Source: Dugong dugon (Eukaryota; Chordata; Mammalia; Sirenia; Dugongidae). From it: a stretch of DNA of 64,000 nucleotides. Within the stretch, counting starts at the first letter, position 1. Each line of letters begins with the position of its first letter. Both the position numbers and the translations under genes were made by a program. The notes beneath the pieces are model-generated. The model was not told the DNA's origin. It did no database searches and worked only from the letters and a program-made list of their open reading frames with translations. The stretch lies in NCBI GenBank assembly GCA_030035585.1, contig CM057480.1, positions 2,525,001 through 2,589,000 of the forward strand. Direction: 5' to 3'. This document shows, in pieces, positions 45,236 to 55,800 of this stretch.

Positions 45236-45441
45236 CAACTCACCCAGATAAACAAGCCATCCCAACTCAGTAACAGAAGCTGCAGGTGAACAGATTGAAG
45301 GGAAAGGACGAGCACAATTGACAAGGCCAACATGGGAGTTAAGGTCAGTCAAATGTATAAATGTATATATATGATATAGACTGCTAGACTTAGATGTAAA
45401 TATAGACAGATAAATATGTAGTAGATATTTGATATATATAT

Positions 45442-45693
45442 GACTTTGTCTCACATACTTTGGACATATTATCAGGAAGGACCAGTCCCTGGAGAAAGAC
45501 ATCATGCTCGGTAAGGTAGAGAGTCAGTGAAAAAGAGGAAGACGCTCAACGAGATGGACTGACACAGTGGCTGAACAACGGGCTCAGACGTAGCAACAAT
45601 TCTAAGGACAGTGCAGGACCAGGCAGTGATTCATTCTGTTGTACATAGGGTCACTATGACTTGGAACTGACTTGATGGCACCTAACACCAACA
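45442..45693 (+). mobile_element. RTE/BovB-class LINE 3' end
   Basis: TCACATACTTTGGACATATT, CCCTGGAGAAAGACATCATG, AAAAGAGGAAGACGCTCAAC, GTGCAGGACCAGGCAGTGAT and tail GACTTGATGGCACCTAACAC. Collinear with 33540-33786. An AT-rich (TATA)n sequence precedes it. Confidence 0.92.
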
Positions 45694-45989
45694 TGACATG
45701 AATAGAGATACCAAATTCACACCATAAAGTCATTTTCTCCTGCTAGACATGAGCTTCAAGGTTGCTTCTGAGCTTCCCAGTGACTACTGCAAAGATAAAA
45801 CCAAGATCAGTTACAATATTCATGAAACGAGTAAGGTATAATAAGCCAGTATCTCAGAAGAAGGACAGCTATTTCCTGGAACTCAGACCTGACAGACATG
45901 TCTTCCCCCGGGCCTCATAAGGACACTAGGTCGTGTGGTGAACAACGTCCTCAACAGAACCCTTACGGGAAACGCACTGATGTTTCCTA

Positions 45990-46160
45990 AGATCATCATC
46001 ACCATTACATCAACAGCTAACACTTACAGAGTGCTCACTACGTGCTTCTAGGTGCTCAACATATAATAACTTATTTAACTTTTTCCTTATTACCCTCAAA
46101 GAAAGACTTGTGGGCTGATTCTCACCATGACCCACAGGGAAACTAACTTTGGGAAGGATA
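45990..46160 (-). mobile_element. MIR SINE, antisense
   Basis: ACATCAACAGCTAACACTTA, CAGAGTGCTCACTACGTGCT, CTAGGTGCTCAACATATAAT and CCCACAGGGAAACTAAC follow the antisense MIR order. Confidence 0.72.
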
Positions 46161-47879
46161 GGGACCTGTGAGGACAATCCAGAGACTCCACTCCCTGAGG
46201 AAGAAGCCTAAACCAAGAATAAATCTCAGAGTACCCCAAGAGAATCCAGAAGTCAAGATTTTCCAACAAAACATTCCATTTTTAAATACTGTATAAGCCA
46301 ACATGGTGCAAGCAAAGCACGACTGTGAGCAAGATCGGCCTGCGGGCCACCGGGCTGGACCTCTGGCCTAGAAATGAATGAACAGCATATCCTTCAGGTA
46401 CTCTCCCATAAATACAAATCATTTCAGCCAAGGTTTTGGTAAATACTGAGCGGCAGGGAGTTTGAGGTCCAGCTGACTGACAAGTTCCCGGGGTGCTGAT
46501 ATTCCCTGGTGTTGTAACATATAGAAGCCTGAGGATTACCTGGCCTGGGGTGGGACAGATGTCTTCTTTTGTGGGTTGTGGAACAAGAGGAAAACACCAT
46601 CCCTGCCCAGAAACGGGACAAGCAAGGTCCAAAAATCAGCCAGCCAGTCTTGGAGAAGTCACACTTGTATCTCTTCAACTACAAGTCTATTTCAACTCGG
46701 TAGGTTTGTGCAGAACCCACTAAAATCACATACTTAACTGCTGCCACCACCTCCACAGACCAGCCGTCATCAAACGTAGGGTTAACAAACAACATTGCCG
46801 ACTCCACCCGAAATTCTGCCACCCGGGGTGCCCGCTTACACTCCTGAGAAAACCAAATGCTTCTTCCTTTTCCTCAGAGGAGGTATGGGCTGGAGCAGCA
46901 GCTGGGAAGAGTGAGGGAAGAAAACAAGAAATACCATATATATTCAGCCATCTTCCTCCCCTTAAAAATCAATCCCTATTTGGAAATGTTCGCTGCCCCT
47001 TCTTAAACAAGTGACCTCAGGGCCAGAGAAATACAACCCCTCTGCCTGTCTTGACTCAACAGGTTCCCTGACAAGCTAAACACAGCTGCACTTCAGCTGC
47101 TATTTTTAGAACCCATAAATTCTGGCCTTTCTTGTTCTCTCTGAAATATTCTTTATACATCTGCCAAAGACTTTTTATCTAGGCTCTAACTCCGTGACAG
47201 TAATTTCACGAGTATGAAGTTGTCACTGTGGCGCCTGTTTACTGCTACCGCGGTTATTTTAGGAACATACTCATAAAACACGTGACGGCCTTCTTCCACC
47301 TTGGAAGGGGGGCTACCTGCCTCTCATTGTCCTCCGGAGCCTGAACTGTGAACAGGAAGAGGAAACACTGTCACTCCACTGACTTCCTTTTCAAAAATGG
47401 AAGGAGAAGAACCAGAGCAGAGACCTGGTTCCAGGAAAACTCTTCAGGACAGTATGCTTCTCAAACGGCTCCAAAACTCAAACTTCCAGGCGACCCCACC
47501 CACACCATCTACCAAAATAGAATCCCCTGGGGGTGGAGTCCCCAGGGGGTGGAGCCCTGGATGGGTGGGGCCCTGAACCCCATTTAGCTGTCATGCTGCT
47601 AACACACACTGATTTTGTGAACACTGCCCGGATTCCAAAGCTTGCCCCAACTCCAACTCCTGCGAGCTTTCGCTTTGTTCCGACTCTCTGTGAAAGCAGA
47701 CAGCTGCAGGGAGGGACCAGCGTCGTTTATGGAGGTAACAATGTGAACACCAGGGATCCACAAAGCTTTCCGGAGACAGTGTTATTTTCTAGACCTCGTT
47801 CACTGCCAGCCACCTCGATTCTAGAAGCTTCCATCTAAATGGGGGTAGATGATAACGCACAATAGCTTCAAAGCAAGAG
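46161..47879. other. Unassigned stretch
   Basis: No recognised repeat over 1.7 kb. Frames up to 116 codons (46282-46632, -) have no recognisable domain. A short GGGGTGGAG duplication lies near 47532-47560. Confidence 0.35.
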
Positions 47880-48317
47880 CAGAAGTGGCACTTGGCCTGT
47901 CCCACCGTATCCATCATCCCACCGGCCTCACTAACATCCACTCCTTCTTTCCTCCAAGTTTCCAAGAGTCCAGCCAGCCAGATAACATCCTGTCGGGGTC
48001 GTCTATGCGCACAGTCTTCTGCTGGGTCTGTAACTGGCACCACCATCCCACACGCTCAAGCCCCCGAACTGGGATTCATCCTTGGTTGTTCTCTTTCCCT
48101 CCCATCTTCACATCTAAGACTTCAGCTATTCCGACTGCCCTTTCCTCCAAAAGATCTCCTGCCGCATCTGCATCCTCCATCTCTACTGAGTATGCAGTCC
48201 AGCCCTCGTCCACCGCCCCCATCTCCTGCTGGGTTGTCTGCTCCCACTCTTACCCCTTTGCCCCAAATCCACTCTCTCTACAGAGCCAGAGTGATCTTTT
48301 AAAAACATCCACCGTTC
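47880..48317 (+). mobile_element. L2 LINE internal fragment
   Basis: CACCATCCCACACGCTCAAG, GGATTCATCCTTGGTTGTTC, CCCATCTCCTGCTGGGTTGT and AGAGCCAGAGTGATCTTTTA follow the L2 body order. It explains the 178- and 136-codon frames at 47849-48385 and 47892-48302, which read in unlike frames and are not genes. Confidence 0.72.
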
Positions 48318-48540
48318 AAGTTCATCAGTGGTTACTGGGGTGGACGGAGGAGGAAACACACCTAGGGACACTGAGCTTCTGTTAAGGGTAATGGACAAAT
48401 TGGGGAACGGTGATGGTTGAACGTGATGAACATATTTAATGTCCCTGAACCGAAGATGTGAAAACTGTTGAAAGGACAGACTTTTTTACCTATATATTTA
48501 CCACGTAAAAAAAAGAAAGAAAAAAAATATATCATGCCAC
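48318..48540 (+). mobile_element. L1 3' end remnant
   Basis: GTTCATCAGTGGTTACTGGG, ACGGTGATGGTTGAACGTGA, TTAATGTCCCTGAACCGAAG and an A-rich end at about 48507-48528 match an old L1M 3' UTR pattern. Confidence 0.6.
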
Positions 48541-48639
48541 TGCCCTGCTTTCTAGACCATGCAAATAAAACCCAAATTCTCAGCATGGCCTACGCTGTCC
48601 AGTAGAAACTGGCCTTCACCTACCCCTCTGGGTTTTTCT

Positions 48640-48810
48640 TTATACGTTATTTCATGCAATCCTTTTAACAACACTTTGAAGTAGGAATTAACTTCAGTTT
48701 ACAGATGAGATTCAGGAGATTTCCCAAAGCCACACAACCAGTAATGGTGGGGCCGGAATTTATACCCGTGTCTTGCAGCCATCAAAATCTATGCTTTTTC
48801 TGCGTGACCT
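48640..48810 (-). mobile_element. MIR SINE, antisense
   Basis: CATGCAATCCTTTTAACAAC, CAGTTTACAGATGAGATTCA, CCCAAAGCCACACAACCAGT and GGGGCCGGAATTTATACCC are antisense MIR. Confidence 0.75.
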
Positions 48811-49776
48811 CTTAGCACCCATTAACCAGATTCAAAACCAGAAATGTGCATCTGGGACAGGCAGCCCTCATGGTTCCCCATTAATGTATCTCCAACGGTC
48901 ACACCTGAGAGAGAGCAGAATTAGGAGCACATCTGGAATGAAAAGGAGAGAAGAGAGAAAAAGGAAGAAAAGGGAAGGGAAGAAAAGGAGGAAGAAGGAA
49001 CAGATGTTTCTATCAACACTTAAAACAGAATTACAAAACATAGCTGCAAACCTTTTTTTTAGCCAGAGCTCTGTTACGCTTCCAGTGCCAGAGGGTTGGG
49101 CCAACAATGATTTTCCCCTCTCCCTAGAAGTTGCGGTCCCTGGTTACATCACCTCTCCCGAGACTCAGCGGACAGAGTGAATCAGCCGGTCACATGGTAA
49201 GGTCTCACCAAAGACGGTTCCCAGCTGAGACATCCCCACAGTCAGAATTTCCTTCCCTCCAAGAGCAAAAGGGAAAGCCCTTCCTTCTAGCCATTCTGAT
49301 GTTTTCCATCCACTTGTTTTTCTTGTGATGAACAGAAGTGTCCATAACTGGATTTTCAGAAGGATCCCTGCCCTTTTACATATATGAAGCAGTAACACGT
49401 CTCTTCTCAGACCTCTCCCATCTCCCCCACATGGTCAGTGCAAGCTCAAACCAGACAGGAAAAAGTGGCACTTTTCCTAAAGATGTCTCGCTTACTGACA
49501 CTGGCTAGTGATGAAACTCTTATCTCTTGTTTTTCTAACATCTGGAAACCAGTAGTGCAACTTCGTACGTACCAGCGCTGCTAATTTTCACGATCTAGAA
49601 TTATTTTTCCAATTTTACTGATAATTATTAGCACCTTTATCATTAATAACATATTACACTGGGGATTGTGTAAAAAACCCTCTGGATTAATTTTCAAAAA
49701 TGGTTAACAAGAAATAATTTATAACCGTAGATCCCCAGGGGGGTAGGGATGGGAGGCAGGGGCTAACTCTGATTCA
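48811..49776. other. Unassigned stretch with a purine tract
   Basis: Includes a nearly pure purine tract (48935-49005, GAAAAGGAGAGAAGAGAGAA and on). The remainder is unrecognised, and the 135-codon frame at 48773-49180 runs through the tract and is low complexity. Confidence 0.4.
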
Positions 49777-49791
49777 CTTCAACAAAGATGA

Positions 49792-50275
49792 GTTGAGAAC
49801 CCACGATGGGTACCTTGTGTTGACAGAACCCACCATGAGTGCCCCCTGTGTTGACAGAACCCACTATAAGTGCCCCTGTGTTGACAGAACCCACCATGAG
49901 TGCCCCTGTGTTGAAAGAACCCACCGTGTGTGCCCCTGTGTTGGAAGAACCTGCCATGAGTGCCCCTGTATTGACAGAACCCACCATGAGTGCCCGTATT
50001 GACAGAACCCACAAGTGTCCCATGTTGACAGAACCCACCATGAGTGCCCCCTGTGTTGACAGAACCCATTAAGAGTGCCCCCTGTGTTGACAGAACCCAC
50101 TACACCAGTGTCCTTGTTGACAGAACCCACCACGAGTGCCCCTTGTGTTCACAGAACCCACCACGAGTGCCCGTGTTGACAGAACCCACCACAAGTGCCC
50201 CCTGTGTTGACAGAACCCACCATGAGTGCCCCCTGTGTTGACAGAACCCACCATACTTGCCTCCTGGGTTGGCAG
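49792..50275 (+). repeat. Minisatellite, about 15 units of 26-32 bp
   Basis: Unit TGTGTTGACAGAACCCACCA then TGAGTGCCCC. Several consecutive units are exactly 30 bp, so one frame encodes a repeating 10-residue peptide (VDRTHHECPC) and the other strand GFCQHRGTHG. These open frames are a by-product of the unit length. Variants (CACGAG, CTATAAG, short 26-bp unit near 49996) distinguish individual units. Confidence 0.97.
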
Positions 50276-50439
50276 CCATAAGTGATACAAAGAGGAGAAG
50301 GATAAACCCAGTCTTCCAGGGCCTCCAGGCAGCTTAGGGTCTGGTAGGAGGGTTAGATAATTATATAAATGACTAAAATATTTGGCAGAATATGTTAAGG
50401 TCTACAAAGGAGGCACTCCATAAATGCTAGACCACAGCA

Positions 50440-50864
50440 GAGTTGCTAGCTGCCAAGCCAACATCCATTCTTCCATTTTCCCTTTTAACTGTTTCAGTTT
50501 TCTAGACATCAATGTGTCTAGCTAAAGGACAGCATTTCCCAGTCTCCCCTGCTGAAAGAGGTAGTTAATAAGATGTAAGCAGAAACCATTGCGTAAAACT
50601 TCCAGCAAAGGTCCTTAAAAGGAGTCGATTTAACTGGGAATTTTTTTTTTTTTTTTGTACACTCCTCTCTCTTCCTCCTTCTTTCTATCTGAAATCTGGA
50701 TGTGCTGGAGGGGGCTCCAGCAGCTATGTTAGACCATGAGGTGGCTTTGAAGCTAAATCTTCTGAGGATGGTGAAACAGAAAGAGAGAAGGATCCTGGGT
50801 CCTTGATGACCACGGCGCCACCATACCAGCTCTAAACGCTTCTTTTGTGTGAGAGCAATACATT
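50440..50864 (+). mobile_element. LTR-like repeat, 5' part
   Basis: TTCCCAGTCTCCCCTGCTGA, AAGATGTAAGCAGAAACCAT, ATGGTGAAACAGAAAGAGAG, GATCCTGGGTCCTTGATGAC and GTGAGAGCAATACATTTCC resemble an old MLT-type LTR. Its last bases reappear right of the RTE insertion (51977-52020: TTATTTGAGTTTCCTGCTAC), so the RTE landed inside it. A T-run lies at 50641-50656. Confidence 0.55.
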
Positions 50865-50872
50865 TCCATCTT

Positions 50873-51968
50873 TGTTGTTGTTAGTTGCTGATGAGTCAGC
50901 TCTGACTCATGGTGACCTTCTGTATAACAGAACAAAACCTTGCCTGGTCCTGGGCCGTCTTCATGCTTATTGGTATGTTAGAGTCCACTGTTGTGACTAC
51001 TGTGTTAATTCCTCTCGTGGTGGGTTTCCCCCATCTTCACTGGCCCTCTACTTTACCAAACATGATGCACTTTTCTAGTGACTGGTCTTTCCTTATGATG
51101 TGTCCTAAGTAAGTGACTCAAAGTCTCCCCATCATCACTTCTAAGGAACATTCTGGTTGCATTTCTTCCAAAACTGATCTGTTCGTTCTTCTAGCAGTCC
51201 ATGGTATACTCAATATTCTTCACCAACACCTCAATTCCAACACGTCAATTCTTCTTCTGTCTTCCTTTCACATTACTCAACTTTCACATGCAAATGAGGT
51301 GATAGAAAAGACAAGGGCTTGAGTCATCAAAGTGACACCTTTGCTTTTTAAGACTTTAAAGAGGTCTTTTGCAGCAGATTTGCCCAATGTAATACACTGT
51401 TGGATTTCTTGACTGCTGTTTACATGGACGCTGATTGTTGATACAAATAGAATGAAATCATTGACAACTTCAATTTCTTCTCCACTTAATGATGTTGTTT
51501 ACTGGTACAGTTGTGAAGATTTTTGTTTTCTTCACGTTCAGGGGTAACTTATACTGAAGGCTATGGTCTTTGACCTCCACCAGTAAGTGCTTCGAGCTGT
51601 CTTCATTTTTGGCAAGCAAGGTTGTGCCATCTGCATATTGTAGGCAGTTAAGGATATGCAGAAAGATGCTTATCTGTGTTTAATCAACTACTGTCAGGCA
51701 CTGAACTGTGTGGATCATAAATTATGGATAACATAGAGAAGAACGAGAATTTCAGAACACTTAATTGTGCTCATTCAAAACCTGTATATGGATCAAGAGG
51801 CAGTTGTTCAAACAGAACAAGGAATGTTGCGTAGTTCAAAATTGGAAAAGGTGTGCAGCAGGGTTGTATCCTTTCACCTCACTCAGTTTGTAAACTGAAC
51901 AAATAATCCAAGAAGTTGATTATATGAAGAAGAACGTGGCATCAGGATTGGAGGAAGACTCATTAACC
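50873..51968 (-). mobile_element. RTE/BovB-class LINE with 5' inversion and 8-bp target duplication
   Basis: Minus-strand segment 51645-50873 runs from the YADD region of the reverse transcriptase to the RTE tail. Plus-strand segment 51653-51968 holds the RT part that lies just before YADD in the parent (CTGTGTTTAATCAACTACTG, GGAAAAGGTGTGCAGCAGGG, GGATTGGAGGAAGACTCATT). TCCATCTT flanks the whole (50865-50872, 51969-51976), so it is one insertion. The YADD codons read YADG (51637-51626) and the motif A Asp is Asn (AAC, 51704-51706); stops and shifts abound. Inactive. Confidence 0.92.
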
Positions 51969-51976
51969 TCCATCTT

Positions 51977-54900
51977 ATAAACTTCTTATTTGAGTTTCCT
52001 GCTACATGCAATTTGACTTTACCTGAAAGAGTGGTGGCACCATGTAGCCACCAGGAGAGGAAACAAGAGAAGGACAGCTGATGAGAGAGCTTCCCTGGGG
52101 CAGTGGGAGCTGCTGAGGAGGCTGTTACCTTGACACCAGAGGACAGGTTCTCAGAACTTCTCTTGAGAAGGGTGGGATGTTAACTGATGAAGGAGACATT
52201 GAGGCAGGGACAAGTCTCCTATCCCTCTTAACATAATCTAACTTCTACTTAATAGTTACAAGCCACCCAAAATGGTCTTCCTCTTTCTCCACCTGTCTTG
52301 GTCCCCTCTCAGCCCTAGGTGACTGGTACATGGCTACGTATGACTAGACCTTAAGGGTAGTGGGAAGAAAACATCTTAGAACCTTCCTTCCTATCTTCTT
52401 TCTTCCCTCCCACCATGATAAGACTTTTCTCTGAGCCCTCTTGGGTACGCAAACACAGAAACAGGTAGGGACATGCCAGGAAGAAATATTCTGAGCTTAC
52501 TGAAATTATGGATTATGGGAGGCAGGTCTCTCTCTTACTTTTATTTATTTATTTGAGGACAAAAGAGGCCAAACAAAATTCCTGATGCTATCTAAATCTA
52601 CATCAGAGTGGAGGCCAGGGGAGTCTTCTGACCCTGAGATCAGTCTCTCTTGTCCACGTTAGCAGATGCAGGTCAACAAGGGAGCACCGTGGTATGGCCA
52701 AGCCAAAGACAACAAAGGATGGACAAAAAAAGGAGTAACTGCCCAAGTGCAAGCTGAGACAACACTTAGGAGGGGGCAGCTGCTTATCTTCCTCGAAAAT
52801 CCATCCAAAAGTAGACTGGCCTTGATATCTCCCACCCAAAAGTAGCAGGTCGTTTCATGCCCCTCTAACAATGTAAACCCCTCTGAAGGAGGTAAGCTTC
52901 CCCGTCCTCTGCCCCATGCTGTCTTTTAAAACATGTAAATCCTTATGCAATAAGCTCATCCAAAATTTCCCAGCAATGAATTAAAATTTAGCAACACCGA
53001 GAAATACACATAAAAGTTCCAAAATCAAATTTTCTCACATTCAATGCAAGTTTTTAAAGAGCAGAAAAAGAGGAGTCAGAGCATCTTCACGACAGACATT
53101 TCTTCCTCCTCTTAGCTGCCTATCTCCAACCCTTTTTTCCTTTTAGAGGAACTAAAAATAGCAAACTTCATTAAATATCTTTTTCTCACTAGAAACTGTG
53201 TGTGGGCTTGAGATTAAATAGCAACAATTCTTTAAAACTACATTATTTTTTAAAAGTAAATAATGACCAAGTAGAAAAGAATCCCAGATTTTCCCAATAC
53301 AAAGTAAAGATGGCAGTGCGAGATAATATTGAATAATGTCCTCCAGGAGGGAAGACCATTCTCAAGTCACCTAGGGCTGTTTGTACTCCAGACTACACTC
53401 ATGACTAAATAAAAATCTACTTAGATTTCACATTGCTGCTCACTCAGCCATCATTTTACAGGAATAGGTCGCAAAGTTTCACAGTAGATGTAGAAATGGA
53501 AGGCTTCATTAACTGCTCCTCTTGTACCATTATCAAAAATAGAAGTGAAAAAGATAATTCAGAAGAAGCCTCTGATGGACAGAAAACAAAAAGGGAGGGT
53601 GGTTATTCCAAAATTCGAGGCCACTGAAGAGGCTAAAACCTTTCCAACCAGCAGCTATGCCATTTCTTTATGCCTTTTAAGGATATGTTAGAAATGAAAT
53701 GGAAAAAAGAGCTAGGAAAATCCACTTGGATAATACACCCGAGGCAGAAATAGTTCATTCCACTGTTGGTCCCAGGGCTTTGCGCGGTCACATTTTATGA
53801 GTCTCCAGGGAGCTCAAGTCCACCCTCTGAAGGACACAGAAAGGCCTGCTGCCCTCACAACTGTCAGCCACGCGGCCGTGAATACCATCCCTGGCTCAGA
53901 TGGGGCCAAAGTCATTATTTGGTTTTTATGATTATAGTCACTCAATGTCCAGCCAGGGTTCCTTTTATACTCAAAAAAAAACTAAAACAATTAACTGCAG
54001 CTCAAGGCGTTCCTACCCAAGGAAGAAATGGGAGGCAAGGACAGCAAGGCTAAGAGGCTCGGCCATGTACAACTACTGAACGTGGGAAGATACATGGAAG
54101 TGTTCACCTCCTCCGTGTGGGGGAGTGACAGGAAGCATCACACGAGGTAAATGAGCTCTCTGGATGCGGCCCTCATCACTCTGCTCTCCCCACTCTGCTG
54201 ACCACCTGTGCCATGTCAGCACAGTGCCCACGGGCTTGGCTGCCCTCAGCCTGTGGTCCTATAGGTCAGACTGGGCCACATGGCATCCCAACAGTACACA
54301 GGTTCCTGAGGTCCTACTCAGCACAGTTATCAGCAGCCCGCTTTATTGCTGAATGAGCAGGCTGACTCGATTCTATAATTTCTGCTTCACTTTTTTCCTA
54401 AGTGACAATTGTGGTTGCAGCCTATGTGATGGCTTTGACACGCACGGGCATTCTACCATGCTCCATGAAGTCTCCCCCTTACTCTCTCCAAATGATCCCA
54501 GGTAGCACTTCTACTGACTTCTCTCACTGTTGTAACTGGAATATCTATAACCAAATGACAATCTCAATGTTTAGACATAACTAACTTCTTCACCAAAAGC
54601 CTGGCCTTCTCTTGTTACGGGAAAAAATAGAGTAATCAAGACTCCTCACCCACAGGAAGTGCATCTGCAGGAAGCTTAGAGGGTGTTTCCATTAAGAGAC
54701 GTGAACGGGCTGCTCAGGCCAAGGCTGAATCCATCCTTTTCTCCTCGGTGCTCCTCAGGCCTGTATGTGGAGCCCCAAGGAGGGCCCCGTCACACTTCAC
54801 CGCAGTCGGCTGCATCCTCCCCTAGAGGACGAGGTCCTCGAGGACCATGGCTCATTGACCTCCATGTCCCTGGGAACCAGCAGTGGCCAGGGTAGGCACC

Positions 54901-55081
54901 CCACAAACACAGCTGACTTAAAGCTACCTGAGAGTCCTCTGGCTCAGGGCTGCTGGGCAGTCAGCCTCCCAGGAGCATGGCCAACTGCTTCATCCCTTCT
55001 TCTGAGAAACGTTGGTTCCATAAGACTGCTGTTACTCAACTCCAGATTTTGTCTTTTGAGACAGGTTTTCAGATAGTCTAA
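51977..55081. other. Mostly unassigned stretch
   Basis: The first about 45 bp is the end of the LTR interrupted by the RTE. Beyond that, 3 kb without a repeat I can name. Frames are 60-103 codons at most on both strands, none with a recognisable domain or exon structure. Confidence 0.35.
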
Positions 55082-55284
55082 GATTGTTGTGCGTCGCCGA
55101 GTCAGTTTTCGACTCAGAGAGACCTCATGTTACAGAGTAGAACTGCGCCACGGGGTTTTCTAGGCTGTAATCTTTACGAGATCAGATCACAAGGTCTTTC
55201 TCCCCCAGAACCGCTGGGTGGGCTCAAACTGCCAACCTTTCAGTCAGCAGCACAGCACTTAACCGTTGTGCCACTGGGGCTCCT
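55082..55284 (-). mobile_element. AfroSINE long form, antisense, with 8-bp duplication
   Basis: GATTGTTGTGCGTCGCCGAG, CAGTTTTCGACTCAGAGAGA, GGCTGTAATCTTTACGAGAT, CTTTCTCCCCCAGAACCGCT and head end GTTGTGCCACTGGGGCTCC. Flanked by TAGTCTAA at 55074-55081 and 55285-55292. Confidence 0.93.
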
Positions 55285-55547
55285 TAGTCTAAAATCAGCA
55301 CACCCCAAATTCATTTATGAAAACCTTGGCCTGGCATCAGGATAATAATTTCTTTGGGCTCTAATGGCTTTGCTCAGAGTCATTCAGTACTCAAACTGGC
55401 TGCAGATGGCCCTACTTTTGATGAGCAGATACTCAAGGGACGGGATTACCCATGTGGGCTGTTCTGCAGCAAGGCTTTGTAACCTGGGTCACGCACCCCT
55501 CTCCCATGATGACCCTGGACACTCAATGAGACAGTCCAGCCTGAAGC

Positions 55548-55800
55548 TAAGAGCGCAGGCTCCAGGGTCAAAGAAACTGGGCTTTGACCTTGCCTCAACT
55601 GCTTTCTGGTTACAAGACTTCGGGCCAAGGCGCTTACCTCTCCAGGCCTCAGTTTCCTCGTGGGTAAAAAGGGACAGAGCTCTAAAGTGTGTATTTCACA
55701 AGGTTGTGGTGAGGATTAGAAGCAACAACTTGGGTAAAGAGCCTCCAATAGTGCCTGAGTGTAGCAAATACTCAATAAATACTAGCTATGGTGGCCAGTG
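55548..55800 (+). mobile_element. MIR SINE
   Basis: AGCGCAGGCTCCAGGGTCAA, TCAACTGCTTTCTGGTTACA, CTCTCCAGGCCTCAGTTTCC, GTGGTGAGGATTAGAAGC and CAAATACTCAATAAATACTA are sense MIR in full order. Confidence 0.88.

Noticed and set aside
47849-48385. 178-codon and 136-codon overlapping frames
   Set aside because: They lie in recognisable L2 sequence that is not in its coding frame.
49763-50290. Cys/His-rich repeated frames (VDRTHHECPC) resembling a zinc-finger array
   Set aside because: Spacing does not match any zinc-finger class and it is fully explained by a 30-bp minisatellite.
51626-51968. Possibility of a functional RTE reverse transcriptase
   Set aside because: Inverted, 5'-truncated, stops present and catalytic motifs altered.
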